Shown: positions 7,871 through 16,071, numbered from the stretch's first letter. The stretch: 64,000 nucleotides of DNA from Streptomyces sp. NBC_00461 (GCF_036013935.1 NZ_CP107902.1:7039001-7103000), one strand, 5' to 3'. Program-made: numbers and translations. The notes: generated from the sequence alone by a model not told the origin.

Positions 7871-8398
7871 ATGAACGACAGAGCCGCCCTGTTGAAGGGC
7901 ATCCGCGCCTGGTTGGTCCTGTTCGTCGTTTGCCTGGTGCTCAGCGGCGCCACGGCGTTCCCCCTGGTGCACGAGCTGCGCTGGACCGAGGAGACGCTCA
8001 GGGCTCTGTCCGTGCCCGACCACCTCCCCGCGCTCACGGACTGGATCGAGCGTGTCCGGCGCGGACTCGACACCGCGGACACCGACTACCCCTTCCTCCT
8101 CTACGGCACGGACTGGCTCGCCTTCGCCCACCTCGTCATCGCGGTCGCCTTCTACGGGCCCTACCGCGACCCCGTACGCAACATCTGGGTCGTCGAGTTC
8201 GCGATGATCGCCTGCGCCGGAATCATCCCGCTCGCCCTCATCTGCGGACCGCTGCGCGGCATCCCGTTGTGGTGGTCGGTGATCGACATGTCCTTCGGCG
8301 TCTTCGGCGTGCTCCCGCTCTACGTCGTCCGGAAGAAGATCAAGCGACTGGAGACGCTGACCGCCGCCCCGCATCCCGGCCCGCTGCTCGCCACCTGA
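7871..8398 (+). CDS. conserved integral membrane protein of unknown function
   Basis: 175 residues with an N-terminal membrane helix (about 12-33), a ~50-residue extracytoplasmic segment (residues 34-80) and three further hydrophobic helices (roughly 82-100, 104-124 and 130-150), ending in a basic cytoplasmic tail (RKKIKR). I do not recognise a named family. It has no ribosome-binding site; the -10 hexamer ends six bases before the ATG. A TetR-type palindrome overlaps its -35, and no TetR gene is nearby, so the repressor would be encoded elsewhere. Confidence 0.75.
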   Translation: MNDRAALLKGIRAWLVLFVVCLVLSGATAFPLVHELRWTEETLRALSVPDHLPALTDWIERVRRGLDTADTDYPFLLYGTDWLAFAHLVIAVAFYGPYRDPVRNIWVVEFAMIACAGIIPLALICGPLRGIPLWWSVIDMSFGVFGVLPLYVVRKKIKRLETLTAAPHPGPLLAT

Positions 8399-8505
8399 GG
8401 GCGGCCCGCACGATCCGCTCCCCGAAAAAGTGTTATCCCGTCGGCCTCCACCCCGTCTCCCCTCGCGTCCCCCACTTCCCCCACACCCGGGAGCCCCCTT
8501 GTACC

Positions 8506-8574
8506 GCCCGCACCGGGACCGCACTGTGACCTCGGACATAGCCACATACCCGGTGCGGGCTGAGAAAGTGCGGT
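8506..8574 (+). other. interleaved inverted repeats with pseudoknot topology
   Basis: Two perfect inverted repeats interleave. Arm A GCCCGCACCGGG (8506-8517) pairs with 8549-8560. Arm B ACCGCACT directly abuts A (8518-8525) and pairs with AGTGCGGT (8567-8574). The order A-B-A'-B' is that of an H-type pseudoknot in RNA, or alternative hairpins. It lies 30-100 bp upstream of the fused sigma gene. Confidence 0.55.
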
Positions 8575-8605
8575 CGGACGGCATATGACCTGGGAGAGGG
8601 CAGAC

Positions 8606-10276
8606 GTGGGAGAGAGGGTCGGGCGGGAGTGGCGTGCCACCATCGCGGCCGCGCAGGCCGGTGACCGGCACGCGTTGGACGACCTCGTCGCCGGCTGGCT
8701 GCCGCTGGTCTACAACGTCGTCGGCCGCGCCCTGAACGGCCACGCGGACGTCGACGACGTCGTGCAGGAGACCATGCTGCGGGCCGTCGGCAACCTCGGC
8801 TCACTGCGCGACCCGGACAGCTTCCGGTCCTGGCTGATGGCGATCGCCATGCGGCAGATACGGGACCGGGCGCGCCGCAGATCCCCCCGGCAACTGGACG
8901 AGAGCGCCGCCCAGGAGGCCACCGACTTCGCCGAACTCACCGTGCTGCGGCTCCAGTTGGAAGGTCAGCGGCGCGAGGTGGCGGAGGCGGTGCGCTGGCT
9001 GGACGACGAGGACCGGCAACTGCTGTCCCTGTGGTGGCTGGAGGTCGCGGGCGAGTTGACCCGGCGCGACCTGGCGGCGGCCGTCGGCATCAGCCGGCAG
9101 CACGCCGCCGTACGCGTCCAGCGGATGAAGGAGCGCCTGGAGACCTCGCGCGGGATCGTGCGCGCACTGGACGGGGCGTGCCCCGCACTGCGGGAGTTGA
9201 CCGGCCGCTGGGACGGGCGGCCCGACTCGGTCTGGCGCAAGAGGCTGGCCCGGCACATCAGAGGCTGCGGCTACTGCGGCGACGCGCGCGAGTCCGTCGT
9301 ACCGGCGGAGCGGCTGCTGGTCGGCATCGCGCTCGTACCGGTCCCGGTCGGCTTCACGCTGTCGCTGGCTCTCGGCGGCAAGACGGCGGCCGCCGCCACC
9401 TCCATCGGCTGGTCCGCCAAGGTGCTCGGCATCCTGGCCAAGCCCGCGGTCGCCGTCACGGCGGGGGCGACCATCGTCGCGGGCGGCGCGTACGTCGTCA
9501 CGCAGACCCCGGGCACCCCGCCCCCGCACCCTCGCGCGGTGATCACCCCCACGGCGGCGAGCACCCACCGCCCACCGCCCCCTTCCGCCTCGCCCACGCC
9601 CTCCCCGTCCCCTTCGGTGTCCCCCTCCGTGGCGAAGCAGAAGACCCAGCTCTACGGCAGCGTCGTCGACGCCGTCGACAGGGCGCCCGACCCGGACACC
9701 CCGCCCGCCGCCCTCCCGCACCGGCCCGCGTCCGGCGTCACGAGCACCGGCGGGGCGCACGCCGTCATGAACCACCGCGGCGACAGCGTGACGCTCACCG
9801 GCCAGGGCTATGTCCTGGTCCGCTGGCAGATCGCACCGCAGTACCGGTCAGGCAGCCTGGTCATGCCTGCCTGGACCGGCCTGAAGGGCAAGCTCTTCCA
9901 CGTCGCCTCGGGCGGCGGCCGCCGGATGGACGACCCCGTCAGCGACACCGACAGCTCCGCCACCGGCATGGGCAACTCGACCGTCGGCTACACCGTCCCG
10001 CAGGCCGGCACCCAGCAGATGTGGCAGAACGAGTACTTCTACCTCGACGGCAGCGTCGCCCTCACCGTGAACGAACGCGGCGCCGACTACAACCTGAGCG
10101 TCTTCCCGACCACCTGGGACGCCGTCGAGAAGGACGTCACCACCGGCCCCGCCCAGGGCGTGATCCGCTACGGCCTGGTCCGTGACACCGGCAGGGACGA
10201 CACCCCGGTCCCGCAGTACCTGACCCGTGCGACGCCGGCCGATCCGGCGACGGTGCCTCAGCGCTCCCGGGTGTAG
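8606..10276 (+). CDS. ECF sigma factor fused to zinc anti-sigma motif, membrane segments and exported domain
   Basis: 556 residues. Residues about 10-85 are sigma region 2 (DVDDVVQETMLRAV) and 125-180 region 4 with helix-turn-helix (LAAAVGISRQHAAVRV). Then comes an H-x3-C-x2-C zinc anti-sigma motif, His217-Cys221-Cys224. Two hydrophobic segments follow (about 235-255 and 275-297), then a Pro/Ser/Thr linker and a ~200-residue C-terminal domain of unknown type. It resembles actinobacterial ECF groups with large C-terminal extensions (the ECF52-like class, from memory). GTG at 8606 is preferred for the GGGAGAGG before it; ATG at 8585 is the alternative. Convergent with the glycerophosphodiesterase, overlapping it by 19 bp. 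Confidence 0.85.
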   Translation: MGERVGREWRATIAAAQAGDRHALDDLVAGWLPLVYNVVGRALNGHADVDDVVQETMLRAVGNLGSLRDPDSFRSWLMAIAMRQIRDRARRRSPRQLDESAAQEATDFAELTVLRLQLEGQRREVAEAVRWLDDEDRQLLSLWWLEVAGELTRRDLAAAVGISRQHAAVRVQRMKERLETSRGIVRALDGACPALRELTGRWDGRPDSVWRKRLARHIRGCGYCGDARESVVPAERLLVGIALVPVPVGFTLSLALGGKTAAAATSIGWSAKVLGILAKPAVAVTAGATIVAGGAYVVTQTPGTPPPHPRAVITPTAASTHRPPPPSASPTPSPSPSVSPSVAKQKTQLYGSVVDAVDRAPDPDTPPAALPHRPASGVTSTGGAHAVMNHRGDSVTLTGQGYVLVRWQIAPQYRSGSLVMPAWTGLKGKLFHVASGGGRRMDDPVSDTDSSATGMGNSTVGYTVPQAGTQQMWQNEYFYLDGSVALTVNERGADYNLSVFPTTWDAVEKDVTTGPAQGVIRYGLVRDTGRDDTPVPQYLTRATPADPATVPQRSRV

Positions 10277-10959
10277 CCACCGTCGCGCAGTGCGCACAGG
10301 ACATCGACGCGGTTGGTCGTGATCGAGTCGACGCCGAAGTCGATGAGGCGGCGCATGGAACGGCGGGTGTCCGGGGTCCACACGGACAGCAGGTAGCCGT
10401 CGTGGTGGACGCGGGCGGCCAGCTCGCGACTGACCAGGGAGAAGCGGTAGTTGAGCCAGCGCGGCTTCACCGCCGCGAGCAGCGCTGGGCGCGGGGGCGC
10501 CAGGCTGGTGCAGGTCAGGGCGATCTCGGCGGACGGGTCGGCGGCGCGGACGGCGAGCATCGCGGAGGAGTCCGCGGTGTAGTAGACGCGCTCGGACGCC
10601 CCGGCCTCCCGTACGGCGTCAACGACGCGGCGCGCCGCCCGTACGTCCCGCATCCCCGGCAGGTCCAGCATCAACCGCGTGCCGTCAGCGGTGGCCAGCG
10701 CCTCCGCGAGCGTCGGCACCCGGCCGTCCGTGAGCCCGCGCACCTCGTCCGCCGACAGGGAGGCGAGGGGCCGCTCGTGCTCCCACAGCCGTTTCAGCGT
10801 CGCGTCGTGCAGCAGCACGGGGACGCCGTCCTTGGTGAGTCGTACGTCGACCTCGACGGCGTCTGCGCCCTGGTCGAGCGCGGAACGCAGCGAGGCGATC
10901 GTGTTCTCGCGGACGCGGTAGGGGTCGCCGCGGTGGGCCACGGCGGTCACGTTCTGCAT
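10258..10959 (-). CDS. glycerophosphodiester phosphodiesterase
   Basis: GDPD-family enzyme, 233 residues, hydrolysing glycerophosphodiesters to sn-glycerol 3-phosphate and an alcohol. Signature residues visible are HRGD at 9-12, EVDV(R)LT with the metal-binding Glu and Asp, and a catalytic His in LLHD. The C-terminus has the usual LSVWTPD and FGVDSITTNR segments. No signal peptide, so it is cytoplasmic. ATG at 10959. The longer open frame on this strand is only the shadow of the neighbouring deaminase. Its 3' end overlaps the 3' end of the sigma gene. Confidence 0.92.
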   Translation of the reverse strand: MQNVTAVAHRGDPYRVRENTIASLRSALDQGADAVEVDVRLTKDGVPVLLHDATLKRLWEHERPLASLSADEVRGLTDGRVPTLAEALATADGTRLMLDLPGMRDVRAARRVVDAVREAGASERVYYTADSSAMLAVRAADPSAEIALTCTSLAPPRPALLAAVKPRWLNYRFSLVSRELAARVHHDGYLLSVWTPDTRRSMRRLIDFGVDSITTNRVDVLCALRDGGYTRER

Positions 10960-10978
10960 GGCCCCATTGTGGCGGGCG

Positions 10979-12043
10979 TCAGGGAGCGAGCCACGCCGAG
11001 GTGTAGCTGTCGATCTCCTCGCGGATGCGGACCTTGCCCGCCTCGTCGAGGAAGGAGGCGTCGACGGCGCCCCTGGCGAGGGCCGCGAGACCCTGTTCGT
11101 CGAGTTCCAGCAGGCGGGCGGCGACCGCGTACTCGTTGTTGAGGTCGGTGCCGAACATCGGCGGGTCGTCGGAGTTGACCGTGATGACGATCCCGGCCTT
11201 GGCGAACTCCTTGATCGGGTGCTCGTCCAGGGTGCGGACCGCGCGCGTGGCGATGTTCGACGTCGGGCAGACCTCCAGCGGGATCCGGTGCTCGGCAAGG
11301 TGCGCGAGGAGCTTCGGGTCCTGGAAGGAACTGGTGCCGTGCCCGATGCGCTCGGCATGCAGGTGAGTGAGCGCGTCCCACACCGTCTCCGGGCCGGTGG
11401 TCTCCCCGGCGTGCGGCACGGAACGCAGACCGGCGGCGACGGCCCGGTCGAAGTACGGCTTGAACTGCGGCCGCGGCACCCCGATCTCGGGACCGCCGAG
11501 CCCGAACGACACCAGCCCCTCCGGCCGCAGCCGGTCGTCGGTCGCGAGCCGCGTCGTCTCCTCCGCCGCCTCCAGGCCGGCCTCGCCGGGAATGTCGAAG
11601 CACCAGCGCAGCACGGTCCCGAACTCGGCCTCGGCCGCCTTGCGCGCGTCCTCGATCGCGTCCATGAAGGCACGCTCGTCGATGTTGCGGCGGGTCGAGG
11701 ACCACGGCGTGATGGTCAGCTCGGCGTACCGCACCTGCTGCCGGGCCAGATCCCGGGCCACCTCGTAGGTCAGCAGCCGCACGTCCTCCGGGGTGCGGAT
11801 CAGGTCGACGACGGACAGATACACGTCGATGAAGTGCGCGAAGTCCGTGAACGTGAAGTAGTCGACCAGGGCCTCGGGGTCGGTGGGCACCTTGGAGTCG
11901 GGGTGCCGGGCGGCGAGCTCCGAGACGATCCGGGGGGAGGCGGAGCCGACGTGGTGGACGTGCAGTTCGGCCTTGGGCAGTCCGGCGATGAAGGCGTGCA
12001 GGTCACGCGGCACGGCAGCGGACGCGTCGAGATGCTCGGTCAA
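10979..12043 (-). CDS. adenosine deaminase family protein, probably 6-aminodeoxyfutalosine deaminase
   Basis: Metal-dependent amidohydrolase of 354 residues. Visible are H28-V-H30 in ELHVHHVGS, a HAGE motif with the catalytic Glu, a GHGT His and the SDDP metal-binding Asp. The HHVGSAS sequence after the first motif differs from classical adenosine deaminases. From memory it matches the actinobacterial deaminases shown to act on 6-aminodeoxyfutalosine in the futalosine menaquinone pathway (S. avermitilis and Acidothermus enzymes). TTG start with a perfect GGGAGGA ribosome-binding site. Only 19 bp separate it from the GDPD gene, so they are probably co-transcribed. Confidence 0.88.
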   Translation of the reverse strand: MTEHLDASAAVPRDLHAFIAGLPKAELHVHHVGSASPRIVSELAARHPDSKVPTDPEALVDYFTFTDFAHFIDVYLSVVDLIRTPEDVRLLTYEVARDLARQQVRYAELTITPWSSTRRNIDERAFMDAIEDARKAAEAEFGTVLRWCFDIPGEAGLEAAEETTRLATDDRLRPEGLVSFGLGGPEIGVPRPQFKPYFDRAVAAGLRSVPHAGETTGPETVWDALTHLHAERIGHGTSSFQDPKLLAHLAEHRIPLEVCPTSNIATRAVRTLDEHPIKEFAKAGIVITVNSDDPPMFGTDLNNEYAVAARLLELDEQGLAALARGAVDASFLDEAGKVRIREEIDSYTSAWLAP

Positions 12044-12171
12044 GAGTTCCTCCCCGGAACGGCGCCCCGGGCGGCTTGGGCCTGGCGGGGCGCGGGTGAT
12101 CGGCTGATCGGTGGGTCGGGATCATCGTAGGCCGGGGGTTCGGTTCTCGGGGTGGGGCGGGGTGGGGTGAG

Positions 12172-12198
12172 GCAGGACAGGCAGGACAGGCAGGGCAG
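12172..12198 (+). repeat. 9-bp tandem repeat upstream of DUF4190 gene
   Basis: Three copies of GCAGGACAG (12172-12180, 12181-12189, 12190-12198; the last with one change) in the 282-bp divergent gap between the deaminase and the DUF4190 gene. I see no other clear element there except a TAGCAT (12289-12294) that could be a -10. Confidence 0.5.
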
Positions 12199-12325
12199 GG
12201 AAGCCGGGCGGGGCGGGCGCCGGGCCACAGGGCGTTGGCCGTGGGCCCTTGGCCGTGGGTCCGGGTCCGGGTCTCCCGGCTCGGGCCGTAGCATGACGGA
12301 ACGTTCGACAGAGGGGATTCCGCGC

Positions 12326-13213
12326 ATGTCCGACGACGCGCAGACGCCGGCCGCCCGCGACCCGTGGGCCGCACCGTCGGAGGCAGGCTCGCGCGACGCG
12401 GCACCCAAGGTCCCCCTGGCCAAGCCGGACAGCCCCGCCGCCCCCGCCCCGGAACCGAACCCGGGGTCATCACCGGCGCCCGACGGCCAGGCGGGCCCCG
12501 GCCACACCGTCGCAGGCCAGGGAGCCGGGTACACGGTTGCCGGGCACGGCCCTGGGGAGGGGGCCGACGAGCCCGGCCCGGCCACCCCGCCGCGGCCTTC
12601 CGTCCATGACCAGCTGACGGTCACGTCCATGCCCGGCATCGACGACACACCGCCCCACCCCCGGCCCTGGGCCACCCCCTTCACCCCACAGGGCCCGACG
12701 CCCCCGACGGGCGGCCCGGCCAACCCCTTCGCCCCGCCCGGCGCAACGCCCTCGATGGGCGGTCCGGTCAATCCCTTCGCCCCACCCGGCCCAGCGGCGC
12801 ACGCGAGCGGCTCCGCCGCCCCCTTCGCTCCTCATGCCCACGGCGAGCCGATCCCCCCGCCGCCCATCGCCCCCGAGGGCCCCGGCCAGGTTCCGTACGG
12901 CTACGGCTATCCGCCCCAGGCCGGTTACGGCGGACCGGGCTACTACAACTGGCCCGGCATGACGCCCATGCCCAGGAACGGCATGGGCACCGCCGCCCTC
13001 GTGCTCGGCATCATCGCGGTGGTCGTCTTCTGTCTGTGGCCGATCGCGGTCGTGCTGGGCGTACTGGCCGTGATCTTCGGCGTGATCAGCCGCGGCAAGG
13101 CCCGCCACGGCGAGTCGACGAACCCGGGCCAGGCCCTCGCGGGGATCATCTGCGGCGCCGTCGGCATCGTGCTCGGTGCGGTCATGATCGCGGCCACCAT
13201 CGCCCACCTCTGA
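12326..13213 (+). CDS. DUF4190 domain membrane protein
   Basis: 295 residues. The N-terminal ~210 residues are disordered and rich in Pro, Gly and Ala, with two NPFAPPG repeats. A DUF4190-type membrane domain follows: one hydrophobic stretch beginning GMGTAALVLGIIA and extending through LGVLAVIFGVISRG, then NPGQALAGIICG and a last helix. These are streptomycete membrane proteins of unknown function. ATG at 12326 has AGAGGGG about 10 bases upstream; the open frame back to 12152 is made of G-rich repeats and is not believed. Convergent with the NADAR gene across a repeat-filled gap. Confidence 0.85.
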   Translation: MSDDAQTPAARDPWAAPSEAGSRDAAPKVPLAKPDSPAAPAPEPNPGSSPAPDGQAGPGHTVAGQGAGYTVAGHGPGEGADEPGPATPPRPSVHDQLTVTSMPGIDDTPPHPRPWATPFTPQGPTPPTGGPANPFAPPGATPSMGGPVNPFAPPGPAAHASGSAAPFAPHAHGEPIPPPPIAPEGPGQVPYGYGYPPQAGYGGPGYYNWPGMTPMPRNGMGTAALVLGIIAVVVFCLWPIAVVLGVLAVIFGVISRGKARHGESTNPGQALAGIICGAVGIVLGAVMIAATIAHL

Positions 13214-13256
13214 CGTCCAGGCCGCCCGGCAACACCGGACGCTCCTGGTCTTGAGC

Positions 13257-13298
13257 GGGCGGTCCCGAGTGCGCGGTCCCGAGTAGGCGGTCCCGCGC
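13257..13298. repeat. 14-bp tandem repeat
   Basis: Three units of GGGCGGTCCCGAGT type (13257-13270, 13271-13284, 13285-13298; the last ends CGCGC). It lies just after the DUF4190 stop and before the larger 23-bp array. No gene is supported in 13214-13684. Confidence 0.6.
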
Positions 13299-13335
13299 GG
13301 GCGGACCGCGTGTGTTCAGCGCGGCAGCCGGTCAC

Positions 13336-13680
13336 CGGCCCGGTACTCGCGCCGAGTCGGTTTCGGTCCCCGCGCCGGGCTGGCTCGGGGACCCCGGCCC
13401 AGTCGGCTCGGGCACCCGCGGCGAGCCGACTCAGGCACCCCGGCCCAGCCGGTTCCGCCACCCGCGCCGAGCCGGTTCCGCCACCCGCGCCGAGCCGGTT
13501 CCGCCACCCGCGCCGAGCCGGTTCCGCCACCCGCGCCGAGCCGGTTCCGCCACCCGCGCCGAGCCGGTTCCGCCACCCGTGCCCAGTCGGTTCCGGCACC
13601 CGTGCCCAGTCGGTTCCGGCACCCGTGCCGAGCCGCTTCCGGTACTCGCGCCCAGTCGACTCAGGCAACCTCCGCCCACC
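13336..13680. repeat. 23-bp minisatellite, 15 contiguous units
   Basis: Fifteen head-to-tail 23-bp units fill 345 bp without gaps. Units at 13451, 13474, 13497, 13520 and 13543 are identical (GGTTCCGCCACCCGCGCC then GAGCC). The flanking units on both sides are progressively diverged. The array occupies almost all of the gap between two convergent genes, ending 5 bp from the NADAR stop. Because 23 is not divisible by three, each strand reads as a 23-residue repeat in all frames with no stops, so the long ORFs here are artefacts. There are no spacers, so it is not a CRISPR. Confidence 0.9.
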
Positions 13681-13684
13681 CGGC

Positions 13685-14299
13685 TCAGGTGCCCCCGCCC
13701 AGCCGCCCCCGCGCCTCCATCAACGCGAACCCCAGCAGGTTCGCCCCCCGCCACCGCTCCGGATCCATCGCCGCCTCGGTGTCCGCCGCGAGGCCGATGC
13801 CCCACACGCGGTCCATGGGGCTCGCCTCGACCAGGACCCGGTCGCCCGTGCCCAGCAGGAACTCCCGCAGATCCGGGTGCGCGGTGAACTTGTGGACGCT
13901 GCCCTCGACCACGATCGCGAAGCGCTCGCGCTTCCATGTCTCCTCGTCGAAGCCGCGCACCAGCCGCCCCGCCTTCTTCGCGAGAGACGGATGGTCCGCG
14001 GCCAGCACCAGCAGCTCCGCCTCCGCGTCGTCGAACAGCCGAGCCTTGGCCGCCATCATCCAGTGCTCGGCCGTCGCATACGTCTTCCCGTCCACCGTGA
14101 ACGCCGCCGGCCACCACTGACTCAGACAGCTCGACCCCACCCGGCCGTCCGCCCGTGCCCGGTGACCCCAGAAGTGCAGATACTTGATGCGGGCCCCGGC
14201 GCGGACTTCCCTGACCAGGGCTTCCCGGGAGGCGATCCGCCCCGCGATCTCTCCCATGATCTCTTCCATGCACGCGAGTCTGGCAGGCACCACTGACAC
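13685..14299 (-). CDS. NADAR family protein
   Basis: 204 residues with a NADAR (NAD- and ADP-ribose-associated, YbiA-like) domain. KYLHFWGH, then SQWWPAAFTVDGKTYATAEHWMM and a C-terminal WRGANLLGFALMEAR are all family hallmarks. Characterised relatives hydrolyse early riboflavin-pathway intermediates or remove ADP-ribose from guanine, so a housecleaning role is likely. GTG start at 14299, with a G-rich ribosome-binding site 6-7 bases upstream, is preferred; ATG at 14269 is an alternative. The 3' end abuts the minisatellite. Confidence 0.88.
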   Translation of the reverse strand: MSVVPARLACMEEIMGEIAGRIASREALVREVRAGARIKYLHFWGHRARADGRVGSSCLSQWWPAAFTVDGKTYATAEHWMMAAKARLFDDAEAELLVLAADHPSLAKKAGRLVRGFDEETWKRERFAIVVEGSVHKFTAHPDLREFLLGTGDRVLVEASPMDRVWGIGLAADTEAAMDPERWRGANLLGFALMEARGRLGGGT

Positions 14300-14341
14300 T
14301 CCGTCCCCCCTTTTCCAAGCTCACTCGACACCTGGTCGACA

Positions 14342-14377
14342 GATTCCGTCGCGTAACCAAAAGGCAACAACGGAATC
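14342..14377. promoter_or_regulatory. 8-bp inverted repeat in divergent promoter region
   Basis: GATTCCGT (14342-14349) and ACGGAATC (14370-14377), separated by 20 bp, lie between the NADAR gene and the polyamine operon that begins at 14480. The spacing of the two half-sites (28 bp centre to centre) suits a dimeric regulator binding two adjacent major grooves or looping. Possible control site of the 14480-21681 operon. Confidence 0.35.
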
Positions 14378-14479
14378 ACTTGTTGGACGCCATCGGCTCT
14401 GTCAGGATCGGCAGTCAAATCGAGCTGGAGCTACGCCACCCACCTCATGAGCCGCGGGGCGACGGCGGAGGAGAGCGAC

Positions 14480-16015
14480 ATGCACAACCCGGGCGATACC
14501 ACCCCGGAACGATTCCCGGCGCAGGACCGCTTCGCGGACGGCGCGCAGTTCATCGCGGGGCGCCTCACCAAGGGCACCTCCGGTCGTACGCACGCGGTCG
14601 TCGACCCGGCGACCGGCGACGAGGTGTACACGTACGAACTCGCCGGCCCCGACGACGTCGACGCGGCGGTGGCCGCCGCACGCGAGGCCTTCCCCGGCTG
14701 GGCCGCCACCACCCCCGGCGAGCGTTCCGACGCGCTGCACCGCTTCGCCGCCGTGCTCGCGGACCGCGCCGAGGAGTTCGCCCGCGCCGAGTCCCTGCAG
14801 TGCGGCAAGCCGCTGAAGCTGACGCGTGAGTTCGACGTGCCCGGCACCATCGACAACACCGCCTTCTTCGCGGGCGCCGCCCGGCATCTGCAGGGGCAGT
14901 CCGCCGGCGAGTACTCCGGCGACCACACCTCTTATGTACGCCGGGAACCCATCGGTGTCGTCGGGTCGATCGCGCCCTGGAACTACCCCCTCCAGATGGC
15001 CGCCTGGAAGATCCTCCCGGCGATCGCCGCGGGCAACACCATCGTGCTGAAGCCCGCCGAGCTCACCCCGCTCACCTCACTGCTGTTCGCCCAGGCGGCG
15101 ACCGACGCCGGCCTCCCGGACGGTGTGATCAACATCGTCACCGGCACCGGCAGGGAAGCGGGCGAGCACCTCGTCGGTCACCCCGACGTCGTCATGACCT
15201 CGTTCACCGGTTCCACCGCCGTCGGCAAGCGCGTCGCCGAGGTCGCCACCGCGACCGTCAAGCGCATCCACCTGGAGCTGGGCGGCAAGGCCCCCTTCGT
15301 GGTCTTCGACGACGCCGACCTGGAGGCCGCCGCCAACGGCGCGGTCGCGGGCGCGCTCATCAACACCGGCCAGGACTGCACGGCCGCCACGCGCGCGTAC
15401 GTACAGCGCCCGCTCTACGAGGCGTTCGTCGAGCGGACCGCCGCCCTCATGGAGAGCGTCCGGCTCGGCGACCCCTTCGCCGCCGGCACCGACCTCGGCC
15501 CGCTGATCTCGCACGTCCAGCGAGACCGCGTCGCCGGTTTCGTCGACCGGGCGCGCTCCTACGCGCGCGTGGTGACCGGCGGCGAGGCTCCCGGGGGAGC
15601 TCTGGAGAACGGCGCGTACTACCGCCCCACCCTCGTCGCGGACGCCGCCCAGGACAGCGAGATCGTCCAGTCCGAGATCTTCGGGCCGGTCCTGGTGGTC
15701 CTGCCGTTCGACGGCGACGAGGATGGGATCACGCTCGCCAACGACACCCCGTACGGCCTCGCCGCCTCCGCCTGGAGCCGCGACGTCTACCGGGCGAACC
15801 GCGCCACCCGTGAGATCAAGGCGGGCTGCGTGTGGATCAACGATCACATCCCGATCATCAGCGAGATGCCGCACGGCGGCTACAAGGCGTCCGGCTTCGG
15901 CAAGGACATGTCCACGTACTCCTTCGAGGAGTACACCCAGATCAAGCACGTCATGTTCGACAACACGGCGGTGGCCAGGAAGGACTGGCACCGCACCATC
16001 TTCGGGGACCGATAG
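14480..16015 (+). CDS. gamma-aminobutyraldehyde dehydrogenase-like aldehyde dehydrogenase
   Basis: 511-residue aldehyde dehydrogenase with WNYP, LELGG (catalytic Glu) and GQDC with Cys300. About 30 residues longer at the N-terminus than the paralogue at 1760, but clearly of the same subfamily. Predicted to oxidise 4-aminobutyraldehyde, the product of putrescine deamination, to GABA. ATG at 14480 has a textbook GGAGGAGAG; the frame is open back to 14447 only trivially. It is the first gene of a run that continues with a PotD lipoprotein, PotABC and a PuuB-like oxidase, all on the same strand. Confidence 0.92.
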   Translation: MHNPGDTTPERFPAQDRFADGAQFIAGRLTKGTSGRTHAVVDPATGDEVYTYELAGPDDVDAAVAAAREAFPGWAATTPGERSDALHRFAAVLADRAEEFARAESLQCGKPLKLTREFDVPGTIDNTAFFAGAARHLQGQSAGEYSGDHTSYVRREPIGVVGSIAPWNYPLQMAAWKILPAIAAGNTIVLKPAELTPLTSLLFAQAATDAGLPDGVINIVTGTGREAGEHLVGHPDVVMTSFTGSTAVGKRVAEVATATVKRIHLELGGKAPFVVFDDADLEAAANGAVAGALINTGQDCTAATRAYVQRPLYEAFVERTAALMESVRLGDPFAAGTDLGPLISHVQRDRVAGFVDRARSYARVVTGGEAPGGALENGAYYRPTLVADAAQDSEIVQSEIFGPVLVVLPFDGDEDGITLANDTPYGLAASAWSRDVYRANRATREIKAGCVWINDHIPIISEMPHGGYKASGFGKDMSTYSFEEYTQIKHVMFDNTAVARKDWHRTIFGDR

Positions 16016-16071
16016 CAGAACTGGCGGTCGTCCGCAGGCGGCCGCCACCCTCCCGAAAGGGCAGCACGCGC

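Noticed and set aside
13336..13680. Possible CRISPR array
   Set aside because: Units are contiguous with no spacers and no cas genes are nearby.
13310..14296. Long plus-strand ORFs with 23-residue protein repeats
   Set aside because: The 23-bp DNA repeat makes all frames open; the NADAR gene on the other strand explains the right half.
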